Below are positions 8,747 to 16,771 of a stretch of DNA of 47,964 bases, one piece after another. Source of the DNA: Ignavibacteriota bacterium (GTDB taxonomy: Bacteria > Bacteroidota > Ignavibacteria > Palsa-1295); contig PLYO01000045.1 in NCBI GenBank assembly GCA_003151825.1, positions 59,109-107,072 of the forward strand. The letters are read 5' to 3'. Numbering within the stretch: the stretch's first letter is position 1; the number at the start of each line of letters is the position of its first letter. The notes beneath the pieces are model-generated. The model was not told the origin of the DNA, did no database searches, and saw only the letters and a list, made by a program, of their open reading frames with translations. The position numbers and the translations under genes are program-made.

Positions 8747-9741
8747 TTATGCTTGCGGTTCGAAACCGCGTTAATATCCTCGGCGGTATAGTAGATAAGC
8801 AGTTTTGCGCCGGCATTCACGATGAGCGTAATGATGAAAAGGCACAGGCCAATTTCGATGAGCGCAGAACGGTAGAGTCCCGATGCTTCGGCCAATTCAT
8901 TCGCAATGACACTTGCAAGCGTGTAGCCGGAATTAAAGAGATTGAGCTTGAAGATGGGGGCGTTGCCAATGACCATCGTAACGGCCATCGTCTCGCCAAG
9001 CGCGCGGCCAAAACCCAGCATCACCGCACCGATGACGCCCGCGCGAGCATAGGGCAGCACCACCCCTTTGATCGTCTCCCATTTGGTTGCGCCCAGTGCG
9101 TAGGAAGCTTCGCGCACGGCCCTCGGGATCGCGCGCAGAATATCCCGCGAGACCGCCGTGATATAAGGCAAAACCATGATCGCCAAAATCACGGAGGCCG
9201 AAAGCATATCGTAGCCGTTGGCAGTATCGCCAAAAATCGGCAGCGCGGAAAGCGGCCCCTTGCTAATCGGCCCTTCGAAATTCTTGACAAGCCAGGGTTG
9301 CAAAATAAAAAGTCCCCACAATCCATAGACCACGCTTGGAATGGCGGCGAGCAATTCGACCATAAAGGACATGGGTCGTTCGAGCCAGCGAGGCGCCATT
9401 TCCGATAGAAAAATCGCAGTGAAAATGCTGATCGGCAGTGCCAGCACCAACGCCCAAAACGAGGAGTACAGCGTTCCCAGAATAAACGGCAGCGCGCCGA
9501 AATGATTCGCGTTCGGATCCCAGCTGCTATCGGTGAAAAAGTGGAAACCGAACGCGGAGATCGACTGCCGTGAACCCATCGTCAACTCATAAATCGTTCC
9601 GGCGATAATCAGCAGCACGCTGATCGCCGCGGCCGTGAGCACCCACCGGTATACCGTGTCGGCAAAATTCTTTTTGCTCGACCACGGCTTGGCCGTCTCG
9701 AACGATGGTATGACCTCGATGATTGCGGTTTCGACAGACAT
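8743..9741 (-). CDS. pstC: Phosphate ABC transporter permease PstC
   Basis: A 332-residue permease with around six transmembrane segments and a large periplasmic loop after TM1. Diagnostic motifs are FLSEMAP, AAIPSVVYGLWGLF, the EAA loop VREASYALGATKWETIKGVVLP and GRALGETMAVTMVIGNAP. It is downstream of pstS1, with a hairpin and a Pho-box-like array in the 136-nt gap, and overlaps pstA by 4 bp. Confidence 0.97.
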   Translation of the reverse strand: MSVETAIIEVIPSFETAKPWSSKKNFADTVYRWVLTAAAISVLLIIAGTIYELTMGSRQSISAFGFHFFTDSSWDPNANHFGALPFILGTLYSSFWALVLALPISIFTAIFLSEMAPRWLERPMSFMVELLAAIPSVVYGLWGLFILQPWLVKNFEGPISKGPLSALPIFGDTANGYDMLSASVILAIMVLPYITAVSRDILRAIPRAVREASYALGATKWETIKGVVLPYARAGVIGAVMLGFGRALGETMAVTMVIGNAPIFKLNLFNSGYTLASVIANELAEASGLYRSALIEIGLCLFIITLIVNAGAKLLIYYTAEDINAVSNRKHK

Positions 9742-9778
9742 TAGTAGTGAACCGGTAAAGCTAAAGTTCGGGGAGTCG

Positions 9779-9808
9779 GTTCTAAGAACAGGTTAAGAAA
9801 TTGTTAAA
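9779..9808 (-). promoter_or_regulatory. Pho-box-like array upstream of pstC
   Basis: On the minus strand: TTTAACAA, TTT, CTTAACCT, GTT, CTTAGAAC. These are three octamers on an exact 11-bp period; the middle one equals the cyanobacterial-type Pho-box consensus. It ends 37 nt before the pstC start, so pstCA may have its own low-phosphate promoter in addition to read-through from pstS1. Confidence 0.6.
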
Positions 9809-9818
9809 TTCGAAACGG

Positions 9819-9855
9819 AGATGAGTAACGACTACCTCTTAGTCGCTACTCATCT
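9819..9855. repeat. Hairpin between pstS and pstC (GAGTAACGA type)
   Basis: Arms AGATGAGTAACGACTA and TAGTCGCTACTCATCT pair with one mismatch around a 5-nt loop. The unit belongs to the GAGTAACGAG heptad family seen again at 30877-30961. Its position after the binding-protein gene would suit transcript stabilisation or partial termination, so that pstS is made in excess over the permeases. There is no strong T tract. Confidence 0.65.
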
Positions 9856-9877
9856 GCTCCTTACTCGTCGTCACCGG

Positions 9878-10885
9878 TTACTGGATCGCATCAATCATCG
9901 TCATCTCCCGATGGATGACCGCATCCGGTACTGCGGCATACCATAGCGGCGCCGTATCCTTCTGGCCTTTGGTTAGGACATATTTAAGGAATTTCTTCAA
10001 TTCCGCGGGTTTCTGGCTTTTCTGATACACGATGAGCCAGCTAAACCCGGAGATCGGGTAACCCTTTGGGGCATTCGTAATCATGGTGCACATGTCCGCA
10101 GGCATGTCGGTCGCGTTGGCAGCTTCCATAGCGGTTTCGGCGCTGGGATAGGTATATTTCCCGTTGCCGTTATCGATTGCGGCATAGGAAAGCTTATTTT
10201 CCTGCGCGTAAGCGAATTCTACATAGCCAATGGAATTAGCTTTTTCCTTCAATACGCCGGCCACGCCCGCGCTGCCTTTGCCGCCGATGCCACCCGGCCA
10301 GTTGACCGTTTTGCCGGCGCCGATCTGCGATTTCCAATCCGCGCTTACCTTGGCAAGATAATCGGTAAAGATCGCCGTCGTGCCCGAGCCATCGGAACGA
10401 TGAACGATCGTGATCATTTCGTGCGGAAGGCTCTTGCCCGGATTTCGCGCGACGATGCGGGGATCGTCCCAATACTTGATCTTGCCTAAGAAAATGTCCG
10501 CAAGCTCCGAGCCGCCGAAACCAAGTCCGGTCCCGATGCCATTGACATTGTAGGCCACGGCAACCGCGCCGATGACCGCCGGAAGATGGATGACCGCGCC
10601 TTTGGCTCGGCCACGCTCGTCCGCATTCATCGGCGCGTCGGAGCCGGCGAAGTCGATCGTGCCGTCGATCAGGTTATTGATTCCAGCGCCAGAACCGACG
10701 GACTGGTAATTAACGCTCGTGCCGCTTTCATTTTTGTAATCGTATGCCCATTTGGTCATAATGGGGTTGATGAAGGTCGAGCCTGCTCCGGTCAGATCTT
10801 GCGCGTGAACGCTGGAAGCAATGGATGCGAACGCCGACGCCGCGATGGCGAGCGCTGTAAGAGTGCGATGAAATGTGTGTGTCAT
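9878..10885 (-). CDS. pstS: Phosphate-binding protein PstS (first copy, periplasmic)
   Basis: A 335-residue periplasmic phosphate-binding protein. It has a standard signal peptide ending VHAQD with no lipobox cysteine, unlike the second copy. Signature segments are LTGAGSTFINPIMTKW, VNYQSVGSGAGINN, DFAGSDAPMN, HRSDGSGTTAIFTDYL and NWPGGIGGKG. It is the first gene of the leftward pstS-pstC-pstA-porin-pstS2 island. The region upstream of the start has CTTACCCC-ATT-CCTAACAA, an imperfect Pho-like pair very close to the ATG. Two PstS forms may serve different phosphate ranges or locations; that is inference. Confidence 0.96.
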   Translation of the reverse strand: MTHTFHRTLTALAIAASAFASIASSVHAQDLTGAGSTFINPIMTKWAYDYKNESGTSVNYQSVGSGAGINNLIDGTIDFAGSDAPMNADERGRAKGAVIHLPAVIGAVAVAYNVNGIGTGLGFGGSELADIFLGKIKYWDDPRIVARNPGKSLPHEMITIVHRSDGSGTTAIFTDYLAKVSADWKSQIGAGKTVNWPGGIGGKGSAGVAGVLKEKANSIGYVEFAYAQENKLSYAAIDNGNGKYTYPSAETAMEAANATDMPADMCTMITNAPKGYPISGFSWLIVYQKSQKPAELKKFLKYVLTKGQKDTAPLWYAAVPDAVIHREMTMIDAIQ

Positions 10886-11124
10886 TGGAATTATTTTTGT
10901 TTTGTTAGGAATGGGGTAAGAAGTTTTTCATATCACATAAAGACAAATGTGACGGCCTCTAAAGGTAAAAGCAAGCATCGTGGTTTCTGTTTTTCCATTA
11001 TCACTTCATTAAGTGATTGATTCGAAATTGTTGCTTGCTGCGGTGGATATATTTCAAAGAAATATTCTCGGAAATCTCATCCCTCAATTCGCTGTTGAGG
11101 GTTTTGTCATCAGACTCCCGCTCC

Positions 11125-13254
11125 ATGTCAAAACGAACAGCAGTGAAATCCGCCACAGCAACCGCAACCAGGAATGGCAGCCGTGTCATGTCCATGATTT
11201 CCAATGCAGCATCGGGAAATGGCTCGAATCAAGCGCATTCTAAGGATTTCTGGCTGCGCGTAGCACGAACAGTGCTCACCTCGCGCGCGCTCGACCGCAT
11301 CGAAGAGCAGGAAATGGCGCCGAAGGGACTTGTCACTTATCAATTTTCCGCGCGTGGCCACGATTTGGCGCAAGCAATCTTAAGCGAATGCGTCACACAC
11401 CCTCACGACGGCGCAACATGCTATTACCGCTCGCGTCCCTTCGTGCTTGGGCAAGGATTGACGGCTGAAGAAGCCTTTCGCGGCTCGCTCGCGCGCGCGG
11501 GCGGGATGACAGATGGGCGTGATATTGGCGTCGTGCATCTTCTCCCACGCCGCGAGCGTGGGACGGTGCTTCCCGCTTCGGGCGATGTCGGCGCGCAATA
11601 TTCTCCCGGCGCGGGATGGGCGCAATCGCTTACTTATTATGCAGATGTATTAAAGGATGAAAGCTATCGCGGCGCGATCGCGGTCGCGCTTGGCGGCGAT
11701 GCCTCGACAGCGACCAATGGCTTCTGGGCCGCATTAAATATCGCGACGACGCTCGAACTCCCGATGCTTTTCTTCATCGAAGATAACGGCTATGGCATTT
11801 CCGTAACGAGCGATTTTCAAACGCCGGGAAGGAATATCGCAAAAAATCTCGCCGCGTTCCAAAACCTCCAGCTCTTCGAATGCAAGGGTTACGAGCCGGA
11901 AGACGCGGAAAAAAATATTCGCGCAGCGGTGGATTATGTTCGGCAGTGGCAAGGCCCGGCGCTCATTCGCGTCGAAGTTCCCAGGCTTTCGGGGCATTCC
12001 TTTACCGATACGCAGAGCTATAAATCTCCGGAACTGCGCGCGCTGGAAGAATCGCACGATCCGCTGCCGAAATTAGAAACATACATAAGCTCCCCCTCCT
12101 CTGACAAGAGGAGGGGGCTGGGGGGTGGTGCGGCGGATTGGCACACCCTCGTCGAAGAAGTAGAACGCGATGTCCGCGCCGCCTCCGATCGCGCGCTGGC
12201 TGCACCCGCGCCGGATACAGCAATAGTATTCCAGCATGTTTTTGCTCAAAGGACGGAAACGACGGAAGGAACCAAAGAGAATGGCCCACGGATGAATTTG
12301 CAGGACGCGGTGCGGAAAGTGTTGGAGACCGAACTTGCCGCAAATCCCAAGCTGCTGATTTTTGGGGAGGACGTGGGCGCGAAAGGCGGCGTGCATGGTG
12401 CGACGGTCGATCTGCAAGTGAAATTTGGGAAAGACCGCGTGTTCGATACCTCGCTTTCGGAAGAAGGGATTATCGGCCGCGCGGTTGGGATGGCGATGGC
12501 GGGCCTTAAGCCCGTGCCGGAAATTCAGTTCCGAAAATACGCCGATCCCGCAACCGAGCAAATCAACGATTGCGGAACGATTCGTTGGCGCACACTCTCG
12601 AAATTTTCCGCGCCTGTTGTTGTACGCATTCCGGTTGGCTTTGGAAAAAAGACGGGCGATCCGTGGCATTCCGTTTCCGGCGAAGCCATGTTCGCGCATA
12701 CGATTGGCTGGCGCATCGCCTATCCTTCGAATACCGAGGACGCCGTCGGCCTTTTACGCTCCGCGCTGCGCGGCGAGGACCCAACCTTTTTCTTCGAACA
12801 TCGCGCGTTGCTCGATACTCCGCAAGCCCGCGCGAATTATCCGGGCGATGAGTTTATGCTTCCGTTTGGCAAAGCGCGCATCCATAAAGAAGGAAATGCC
12901 GCAACCATTGTCACTTGGGGGGCAATGGTCGATCGTGCGACCCATGCGGCAGATGGGATGGATGTGGAAATTATCGATTTGCGAACAATCGTTCCGTGGG
13001 ATCGAGAAGCGGTACTCGACTCCGTGAAAAAGACCAATCGCATACTTGTGCTTCACGAAGACGGCTGGACGTGCGGCTTGGGCGGAGAAATCGCGGCAAC
13101 GATTTCTCAGGAAGCATTCCAATTTCTCGATGCGCCTGTCGAACGCCTCGCAGTGCCGGATTGTCCGATACCCTATAACACGACGCTGATGGATGTCGTG
13201 GTTCCCACGGTAACGGCCATTCGGGAAACGCTCGTTCGTCTCCTTGAATTTTGA
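11125..13254 (+). CDS. 2-oxoacid dehydrogenase E1, fused alpha-beta (branched-chain/pyruvate type)
   Basis: A thiamine-diphosphate enzyme of about 709 residues that decarboxylates a 2-oxoacid and acylates an E2 lipoyl domain. The alpha half (to about residue 325) contains the TPP motif from GGDAS (residues 190-194) to FFIEDNGYGIS. The beta half starts near MNLQDAVRKVLETELA and carries FGEDVGAKGGVHGAT, the DTSLSEEGIIG segment and EIQFRKYADPATEQI. Alpha and beta are fused, as in many Bacteroidota. The interdomain linker contains two dispersed repeats (12090-12130 and 12248-12280) read in frame. I chose ATG 11125 (MSKRTAV) over an upstream in-frame ATG at 11017, because the extra 36 residues show no homology. 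No E2 or E3 gene is nearby, so the substrate is open. Confidence 0.9.
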   Translation: MSKRTAVKSATATATRNGSRVMSMISNAASGNGSNQAHSKDFWLRVARTVLTSRALDRIEEQEMAPKGLVTYQFSARGHDLAQAILSECVTHPHDGATCYYRSRPFVLGQGLTAEEAFRGSLARAGGMTDGRDIGVVHLLPRRERGTVLPASGDVGAQYSPGAGWAQSLTYYADVLKDESYRGAIAVALGGDASTATNGFWAALNIATTLELPMLFFIEDNGYGISVTSDFQTPGRNIAKNLAAFQNLQLFECKGYEPEDAEKNIRAAVDYVRQWQGPALIRVEVPRLSGHSFTDTQSYKSPELRALEESHDPLPKLETYISSPSSDKRRGLGGGAADWHTLVEEVERDVRAASDRALAAPAPDTAIVFQHVFAQRTETTEGTKENGPRMNLQDAVRKVLETELAANPKLLIFGEDVGAKGGVHGATVDLQVKFGKDRVFDTSLSEEGIIGRAVGMAMAGLKPVPEIQFRKYADPATEQINDCGTIRWRTLSKFSAPVVVRIPVGFGKKTGDPWHSVSGEAMFAHTIGWRIAYPSNTEDAVGLLRSALRGEDPTFFFEHRALLDTPQARANYPGDEFMLPFGKARIHKEGNAATIVTWGAMVDRATHAADGMDVEIIDLRTIVPWDREAVLDSVKKTNRILVLHEDGWTCGLGGEIAATISQEAFQFLDAPVERLAVPDCPIPYNTTLMDVVVPTVTAIRETLVRLLEF
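12090..12130 (+). repeat. Copy of the DUF559-element terminal repeat inside the E1 gene
   Basis: A 41-nt copy: CTCCCCCTCCTCT, a short loop, AGAGGAGGGGG, then CTGGGGGGTGGTG. It matches the 40-nt termini of the 32653-33168 element apart from one extra loop base and one position. It encodes SPSSDKRRGLGGG in the linker between the E1 alpha and beta halves. The frame stays open. Confidence 0.9.
12248..12280 (+). repeat. Heptad repeat in the E1 linker
   Basis: Degenerate 7-bp units (AGGACGG, AAACGAC, GGAAGGA, ACCAAAG) encode QRTETTEGTKE in the E1 linker. A related stretch is found in the glycosyltransferase gene near 25440-25490. No inverted partner was seen. Confidence 0.45.
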
Positions 13255-14999
13255 TGCCGCCGAGAGTGAAAGTTCCGCTGACTCTCGCATGGCGTGAATG
13301 GTCTCGTCTTCAGTGCGCGGTCATCCTGCTACTGCTCGTCGCCGGGTTATTCGAGCTTATCGCAGGTTCCGCACTTCCCTTCGCGGGTTACGATACTTAC
13401 AATCATCTCTACTGGATCGGCCAATGGCATAAGCTGTGGTCGATGGGAATCTTCTATCCCCGTTGGCTTCCGGATTCCTACGCGGGCTTTGGCGCGCCAA
13501 CGTTTTACTTCTACCCACCTTTTACCTACGTTCTTACGAGCGCGCTCTCTGCCGCGATGCCCGGCATGACGCCGGAAGCGATTGGAAAAATCCTCGCGCT
13601 TCTCACGCTTGTGCTTTCTGGATTTACCATGTGGCTCTATTTGCGATGGAAATTTCCGGATCGCTGGACGAACATTTTCGCAGCGCTGCTGTATATGTTC
13701 GCGCCGTACCGTTTTTTCGATTATTCCACGCGCGGCGCGCTTTCGGAGCATGTGTCGCTTGTTTTTGTCCCGCTGCTTTTTTGGGGCTTAGATCGTATCG
13801 CCGAACGGCGCGATGAGAGGGAACTTCAGCGCGGCTTCGCACTGCTTCTTTTCGGCATCGCCCTCATGCTCATCACAAACCTTCCCACGGCTGTCGTTGC
13901 GCTTATCGGAATTGCAATCTATGCGCTGGCGCAGAAAGGACAAGCAAGAACTCGCGCATTAGCATGGAGCGCCTCCGCAGTTGTCTTAGCAGGCATTCTT
14001 TGTGCCTTCTATCTATTGCCGGCTTATGCGCTTCGCGGCGATGCGCGAATCGGAAGATTGTGGACGCCGGTTCCCATCGCCTGGAGTTCGCCTCTAACCG
14101 CAATTTTCACCGGCGAAAATATCACCATCAATAGCTATTCACTGCTGATGTACCTGGGCGCGTTGGTTCTTTTTGCGGCGCTCCTTCGAAATCAGAAATC
14201 AAATCGGCAATGGCTGGGAATACTCGTTGCCGTAATTGTTTTGCAGCTTCCCATTCTGTCTTATTATCTTTTTTGGTTTGTTCCTCCGTTCACCATCGCG
14301 CAGCTCCCGTACCGGCTCTCGATTCTTGTTCTGATCGTAGCGGCGATTATTTGGCAGAACGAGCTGCGCGGTAAAACCGGCGTCGCTGCTTCCTTCATCG
14401 TTGCCACGTGGTCGCTCGCTGTGATTGGACTGGTCGCATTTCAATTTACAAAGTTCCACGTTCACCCGGACGACCGGCTGCCGGTCGGGGACGCGCCCGA
14501 ATACGCATCCCGCTGGGAACACCCTCCGCCATTTCAGAAGCACGGTCAGCAAGCATATCTCGATTTCGCCGCCGCACTCGCGGCGCCCTTTGCTAATGAT
14601 TCACAATCTATCCTATTGCCCGGTGGTAAACAACCAACGCGCGCAAAACGGGAAATTTACTCCGACACGATTGACTATACGAGTGAAATTTCTGGCCAAG
14701 CACTGCTCCACTACTCCTATTGGCCCGCTTGGCGCGCAAGCATCGATGGGATATCGGCACAAACCGCACCGGACAGCCTCGGAAGACTAACAATTGTAGT
14801 TCCAGAAGGCCGGCATCGCGTAATCGTGTGGCTTGAAACTTCGACTGCGGCGAACACTGGAATCTGGGTAAGTTTCTTTACCTTCTTACTATTGACGATT
14901 AGTTGGATATTTACTCGGCGAAGTAATCAGTCTGCTACGATGCGGAGATTGCTTCGTCGAACGAATCTCCCTCCGGTCGATTCGTTCTCCTCGCAATGA
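13254..14999 (+). CDS. Polytopic membrane protein, PTPS-related (10TM) type
   Basis: About 581 residues with ten or more hydrophobic helices. The N-terminal part, with GYDTYNHLYWIGQW and YPRWLPDSYAGFGAPTFYFYPP, matches integral-membrane proteins annotated as 6-pyruvoyl-tetrahydropterin-synthase-related, which resemble GT-C glycosyltransferases. The luminal C-terminal domain (about residues 395-540) ends with a last helix. The start ATG overlaps the E1 stop codon (TGATG), so translation is probably coupled. The last ~20 residues (MRRLLRRTN..) and the stop codon come from a dispersed repeat at 14940-15000. The substrate is unknown; a lipid-linked sugar transfer or envelope role is an inference. 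Confidence 0.7.
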   Translation: MPPRVKVPLTLAWREWSRLQCAVILLLLVAGLFELIAGSALPFAGYDTYNHLYWIGQWHKLWSMGIFYPRWLPDSYAGFGAPTFYFYPPFTYVLTSALSAAMPGMTPEAIGKILALLTLVLSGFTMWLYLRWKFPDRWTNIFAALLYMFAPYRFFDYSTRGALSEHVSLVFVPLLFWGLDRIAERRDERELQRGFALLLFGIALMLITNLPTAVVALIGIAIYALAQKGQARTRALAWSASAVVLAGILCAFYLLPAYALRGDARIGRLWTPVPIAWSSPLTAIFTGENITINSYSLLMYLGALVLFAALLRNQKSNRQWLGILVAVIVLQLPILSYYLFWFVPPFTIAQLPYRLSILVLIVAAIIWQNELRGKTGVAASFIVATWSLAVIGLVAFQFTKFHVHPDDRLPVGDAPEYASRWEHPPPFQKHGQQAYLDFAAALAAPFANDSQSILLPGGKQPTRAKREIYSDTIDYTSEISGQALLHYSYWPAWRASIDGISAQTAPDSLGRLTIVVPEGRHRVIVWLETSTAANTGIWVSFFTFLLLTISWIFTRRSNQSATMRRLLRRTNLPPVDSFSSQ

Positions 15000-15000
15000 C
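14940..15000. repeat. Dispersed repeat, CGGAGATTGCTTCG...CTCGCAATGAC type
   Basis: Begins GCGGAGATTGCTTCGTCG and ends CTCCTCGCAATGAC with an internal inverted CGAACGAATC/GATTCGTTC core. It overlaps the 3' end of the 10TM gene and supplies its basic tail and TGA stop. This sequence type is familiar from other bacterial genomes; that is recollection, not a search. Confidence 0.65.
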
Positions 15001-15036
15001 GATAACGATGAATAACGCAAAGATTCCTGGATGTCA

Positions 15037-15087
15037 AAATCCCAAAAATCGTCCGTGTAATCCGCTATAATCCGCGTAATCCCGGTT
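15037..15087 (-). repeat. GGATTA heptad repeat over the acyl-CoA dehydrogenase 3' end
   Basis: On the minus strand: GAACCGGGATTACGCGGATT, then further GCGGATTAC units. It belongs to the family at 30245-30420 and, by its terminal sequence, 17339-17536. The last residues (EPGLRGL) and the TAG stop of the acyl-CoA dehydrogenase lie in it. Confidence 0.75.
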
Positions 15088-16264
15088 CTTTCAATAGCTC
15101 CCATGCGATGACAATCTTCTGAATATGCTCCGTCCCTTCGTAAATTTGTAATCCTTTAATGTCGCGGTAATATCGTTCCACAGGATATTCGTTCGAGTAA
15201 CCTCGTCCGCCATGCAACAGCACCGCTTCGGATGCCGCTTTACATGCGGCGTTCGCTGCGAAATATTTTGCGATGCTCGTTTCGAGTTTCGTGGGCAAAC
15301 CCTGATCTTTCATCCACGCGGCGCGATAAACGAGCAAACGCGAAGCATCGAGCGTCGCTTTCATCTCCGCAATCGCCGATTGAATCATCTCGAAATCGCC
15401 GATACGTTTGCCGAATTGCTTCCGCTCTTTCGCAAATGCAACACACGCATCCAAACACGCCTGATGCACTCCGAGCGCACCGGCGGCAACGCCAAGCCGC
15501 CCATGCTCCAGCGCGGACATGGCTACTTTAAATCCCATCCCTTCGCCGCCAAGCACAGGTAAATCGCTAAGCGGAGTATCGCGAAATACAATTCTCGCAT
15601 GGTCGCTCGCGCGATGGCCTAAGGGCTCGCCGGGCATCCGTGTTCTTTCGATATCCGGATTATTGAGGCGCACCAAGAATGCGGTGACTTGCTCGTGAGG
15701 TTTCTTCTCATGGAGCGTATCGAGCTTGGCAAACACAATTCCAATGCGCGCGATAGTGCCGTTGGTAATCCAAATTTTCTCTCCGGTCAACGAATAGAAA
15801 TTTTGATTTTCAATTTGAACGCTCGATTTTTTCGCGATGGTTTGAATGCTTGCGACGTCGCTGCCAGCTTCGGGTTCCGTAAGCGCGTAGCAGCCAATCA
15901 CTTCACCACTCGCCATGGCCGGCAAGTACCGCGACTTTTGCTCCTCGGTGCCCCACTGATTGATGCACTGCATGACAAGCGAGGAATGGACGGTCATAAA
16001 TCCGCGCACGCTGGAACATGCGCGGCCCAATTCTTCATAGACGAGCGCAAGCGAAACGTGGTCCATCTCGCTTCCGCCAAGCGATTTCGGAAGGGTTCCA
16101 CCGAGGAGACCGAGTTCCGCCATTTCGCCGATAAGCGAAAGTGGCATTTCGCCGGATTCATCCATCTCTCGTGCAATCGGGGCCACGCGCTGCTGCGCAA
16201 ACTCTTGCGCAATGGCTTGCCAATGTATCTGCCTGTCGGTTAATCTGAAATCCATGCTATTCAT
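15065..16264 (-). CDS. Acyl-CoA dehydrogenase
   Basis: A flavoprotein of about 399 residues catalysing alpha,beta-dehydrogenation of acyl-CoA, passing electrons to ETF. Signature 1 is YALTEPEAGSD. The C-terminal signature GGRGYSNEYPVERYYRD is followed by IYEGTEHIQK, where the Glu is the usual catalytic base of short-chain and related (including glutaryl-CoA-like) enzymes. Length is normal for the family. ATG 16264 (MNSMDF) or 16255 (MDFRLTD) is preferred to the upstream TTG. Family members normally end just after the WELLK-like helix; here a dispersed repeat adds EPGLRGL and the stop. With the crotonase at 17537 it suggests fatty- or aromatic-acid beta-oxidation. Exact chain length is not assignable. 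Confidence 0.92.
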   Translation of the reverse strand: MNSMDFRLTDRQIHWQAIAQEFAQQRVAPIAREMDESGEMPLSLIGEMAELGLLGGTLPKSLGGSEMDHVSLALVYEELGRACSSVRGFMTVHSSLVMQCINQWGTEEQKSRYLPAMASGEVIGCYALTEPEAGSDVASIQTIAKKSSVQIENQNFYSLTGEKIWITNGTIARIGIVFAKLDTLHEKKPHEQVTAFLVRLNNPDIERTRMPGEPLGHRASDHARIVFRDTPLSDLPVLGGEGMGFKVAMSALEHGRLGVAAGALGVHQACLDACVAFAKERKQFGKRIGDFEMIQSAIAEMKATLDASRLLVYRAAWMKDQGLPTKLETSIAKYFAANAACKAASEAVLLHGGRGYSNEYPVERYYRDIKGLQIYEGTEHIQKIVIAWELLKEPGLRGL

Positions 16265-16272
16265 GCCCAAAA

Positions 16273-16348
16273 CCCAGGGTTCCGTTTCACTCCACCCTGG
16301 GCTAATAACCAGTCAATAGCCCAGGGTGGAGTGAAACGGAACCCTGGG
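16273..16348. repeat. Perfect inverted repeat, 32-nt arms
   Basis: The left arm starts CCCAGGGTTCCGTTTCAC; the right arm is its exact reverse complement, ending ACGGAACCCTGGG. A 12-nt spacer separates them. It fills the gap between the stop of the RidA-like gene and the start of the acyl-CoA dehydrogenase. Perfect arms indicate recent insertion or conversion. Confidence 0.9.
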
Positions 16349-16369
16349 AGGGGGATTGATAGAATCACA

Positions 16370-16771
16370 TTACTCATTGACGACCGCAATCCCTTCGATT
16401 TCGATGAGCGCGCTATCCTCGAAAAGCGCGGAAACTTCGACGAGTGACATCGCCGGGAAATACTTCCCAAAATAATTTCGATAGACTGCGCCGATTTCCT
16501 TCAAATGCTCCCGGTATAGCCGTTTATCTTTTACGAAGATGAGGAGCTTTGCAATGTCCGTCATTTCCGCACGCGCGGCGCGGAGGGTTTCCTGCACATT
16601 CGAGAGCGCCTGATCGAATTGCTTCACGATGTCGCTATCGCCAACGAGCGTGCCCTGCCGGTCGAACGCGACCTGCCCGGCGAGATAAATCGTCCGCTTG
16701 CCATCGGCTTCAACTCCATGCGAATAACCCGATGGCACGACGAGTGATTTTGGATTGATAATTCGGTTCAC
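16370..16771 (-). CDS. RidA/YjgF-family protein lacking the catalytic arginine
   Basis: About 133 residues, the normal length of a trimeric Rid protein. GYSHGVEADGKRTIYLAGQVAFD and VSALFEDSALIEIEGIAV are the N- and C-terminal family signatures. RidA proper has an Arg in the PxRTTVEV-type segment; here it reads FPAMSLVEV, with Met. Imine-deaminase activity of the RidA type is therefore unlikely and it fits the Arg-less Rid subgroups. The start is GTG at 16771, overlapping the TGA of the RDD gene by 4 bp (GTGA); upstream in-frame sequence belongs to the RDD gene's reading region. Translationally coupled with the RDD gene. Confidence 0.85.
   Translation of the reverse strand: MNRIINPKSLVVPSGYSHGVEADGKRTIYLAGQVAFDRQGTLVGDSDIVKQFDQALSNVQETLRAARAEMTDIAKLLIFVKDKRLYREHLKEIGAVYRNYFGKYFPAMSLVEVSALFEDSALIEIEGIAVVNE

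Noticed and set aside
8743..10885. A hidden pstB ATPase gene
   Set aside because: No Walker A/B or ABC signature is found in any frame between pstS and the end of the cluster.
10886..10925. Pho box directly before pstS1
   Set aside because: CTTACCCC-ATT-CCTAACAA has the right spacing but poor octamers and lies almost on the start codon; not called as a feature.
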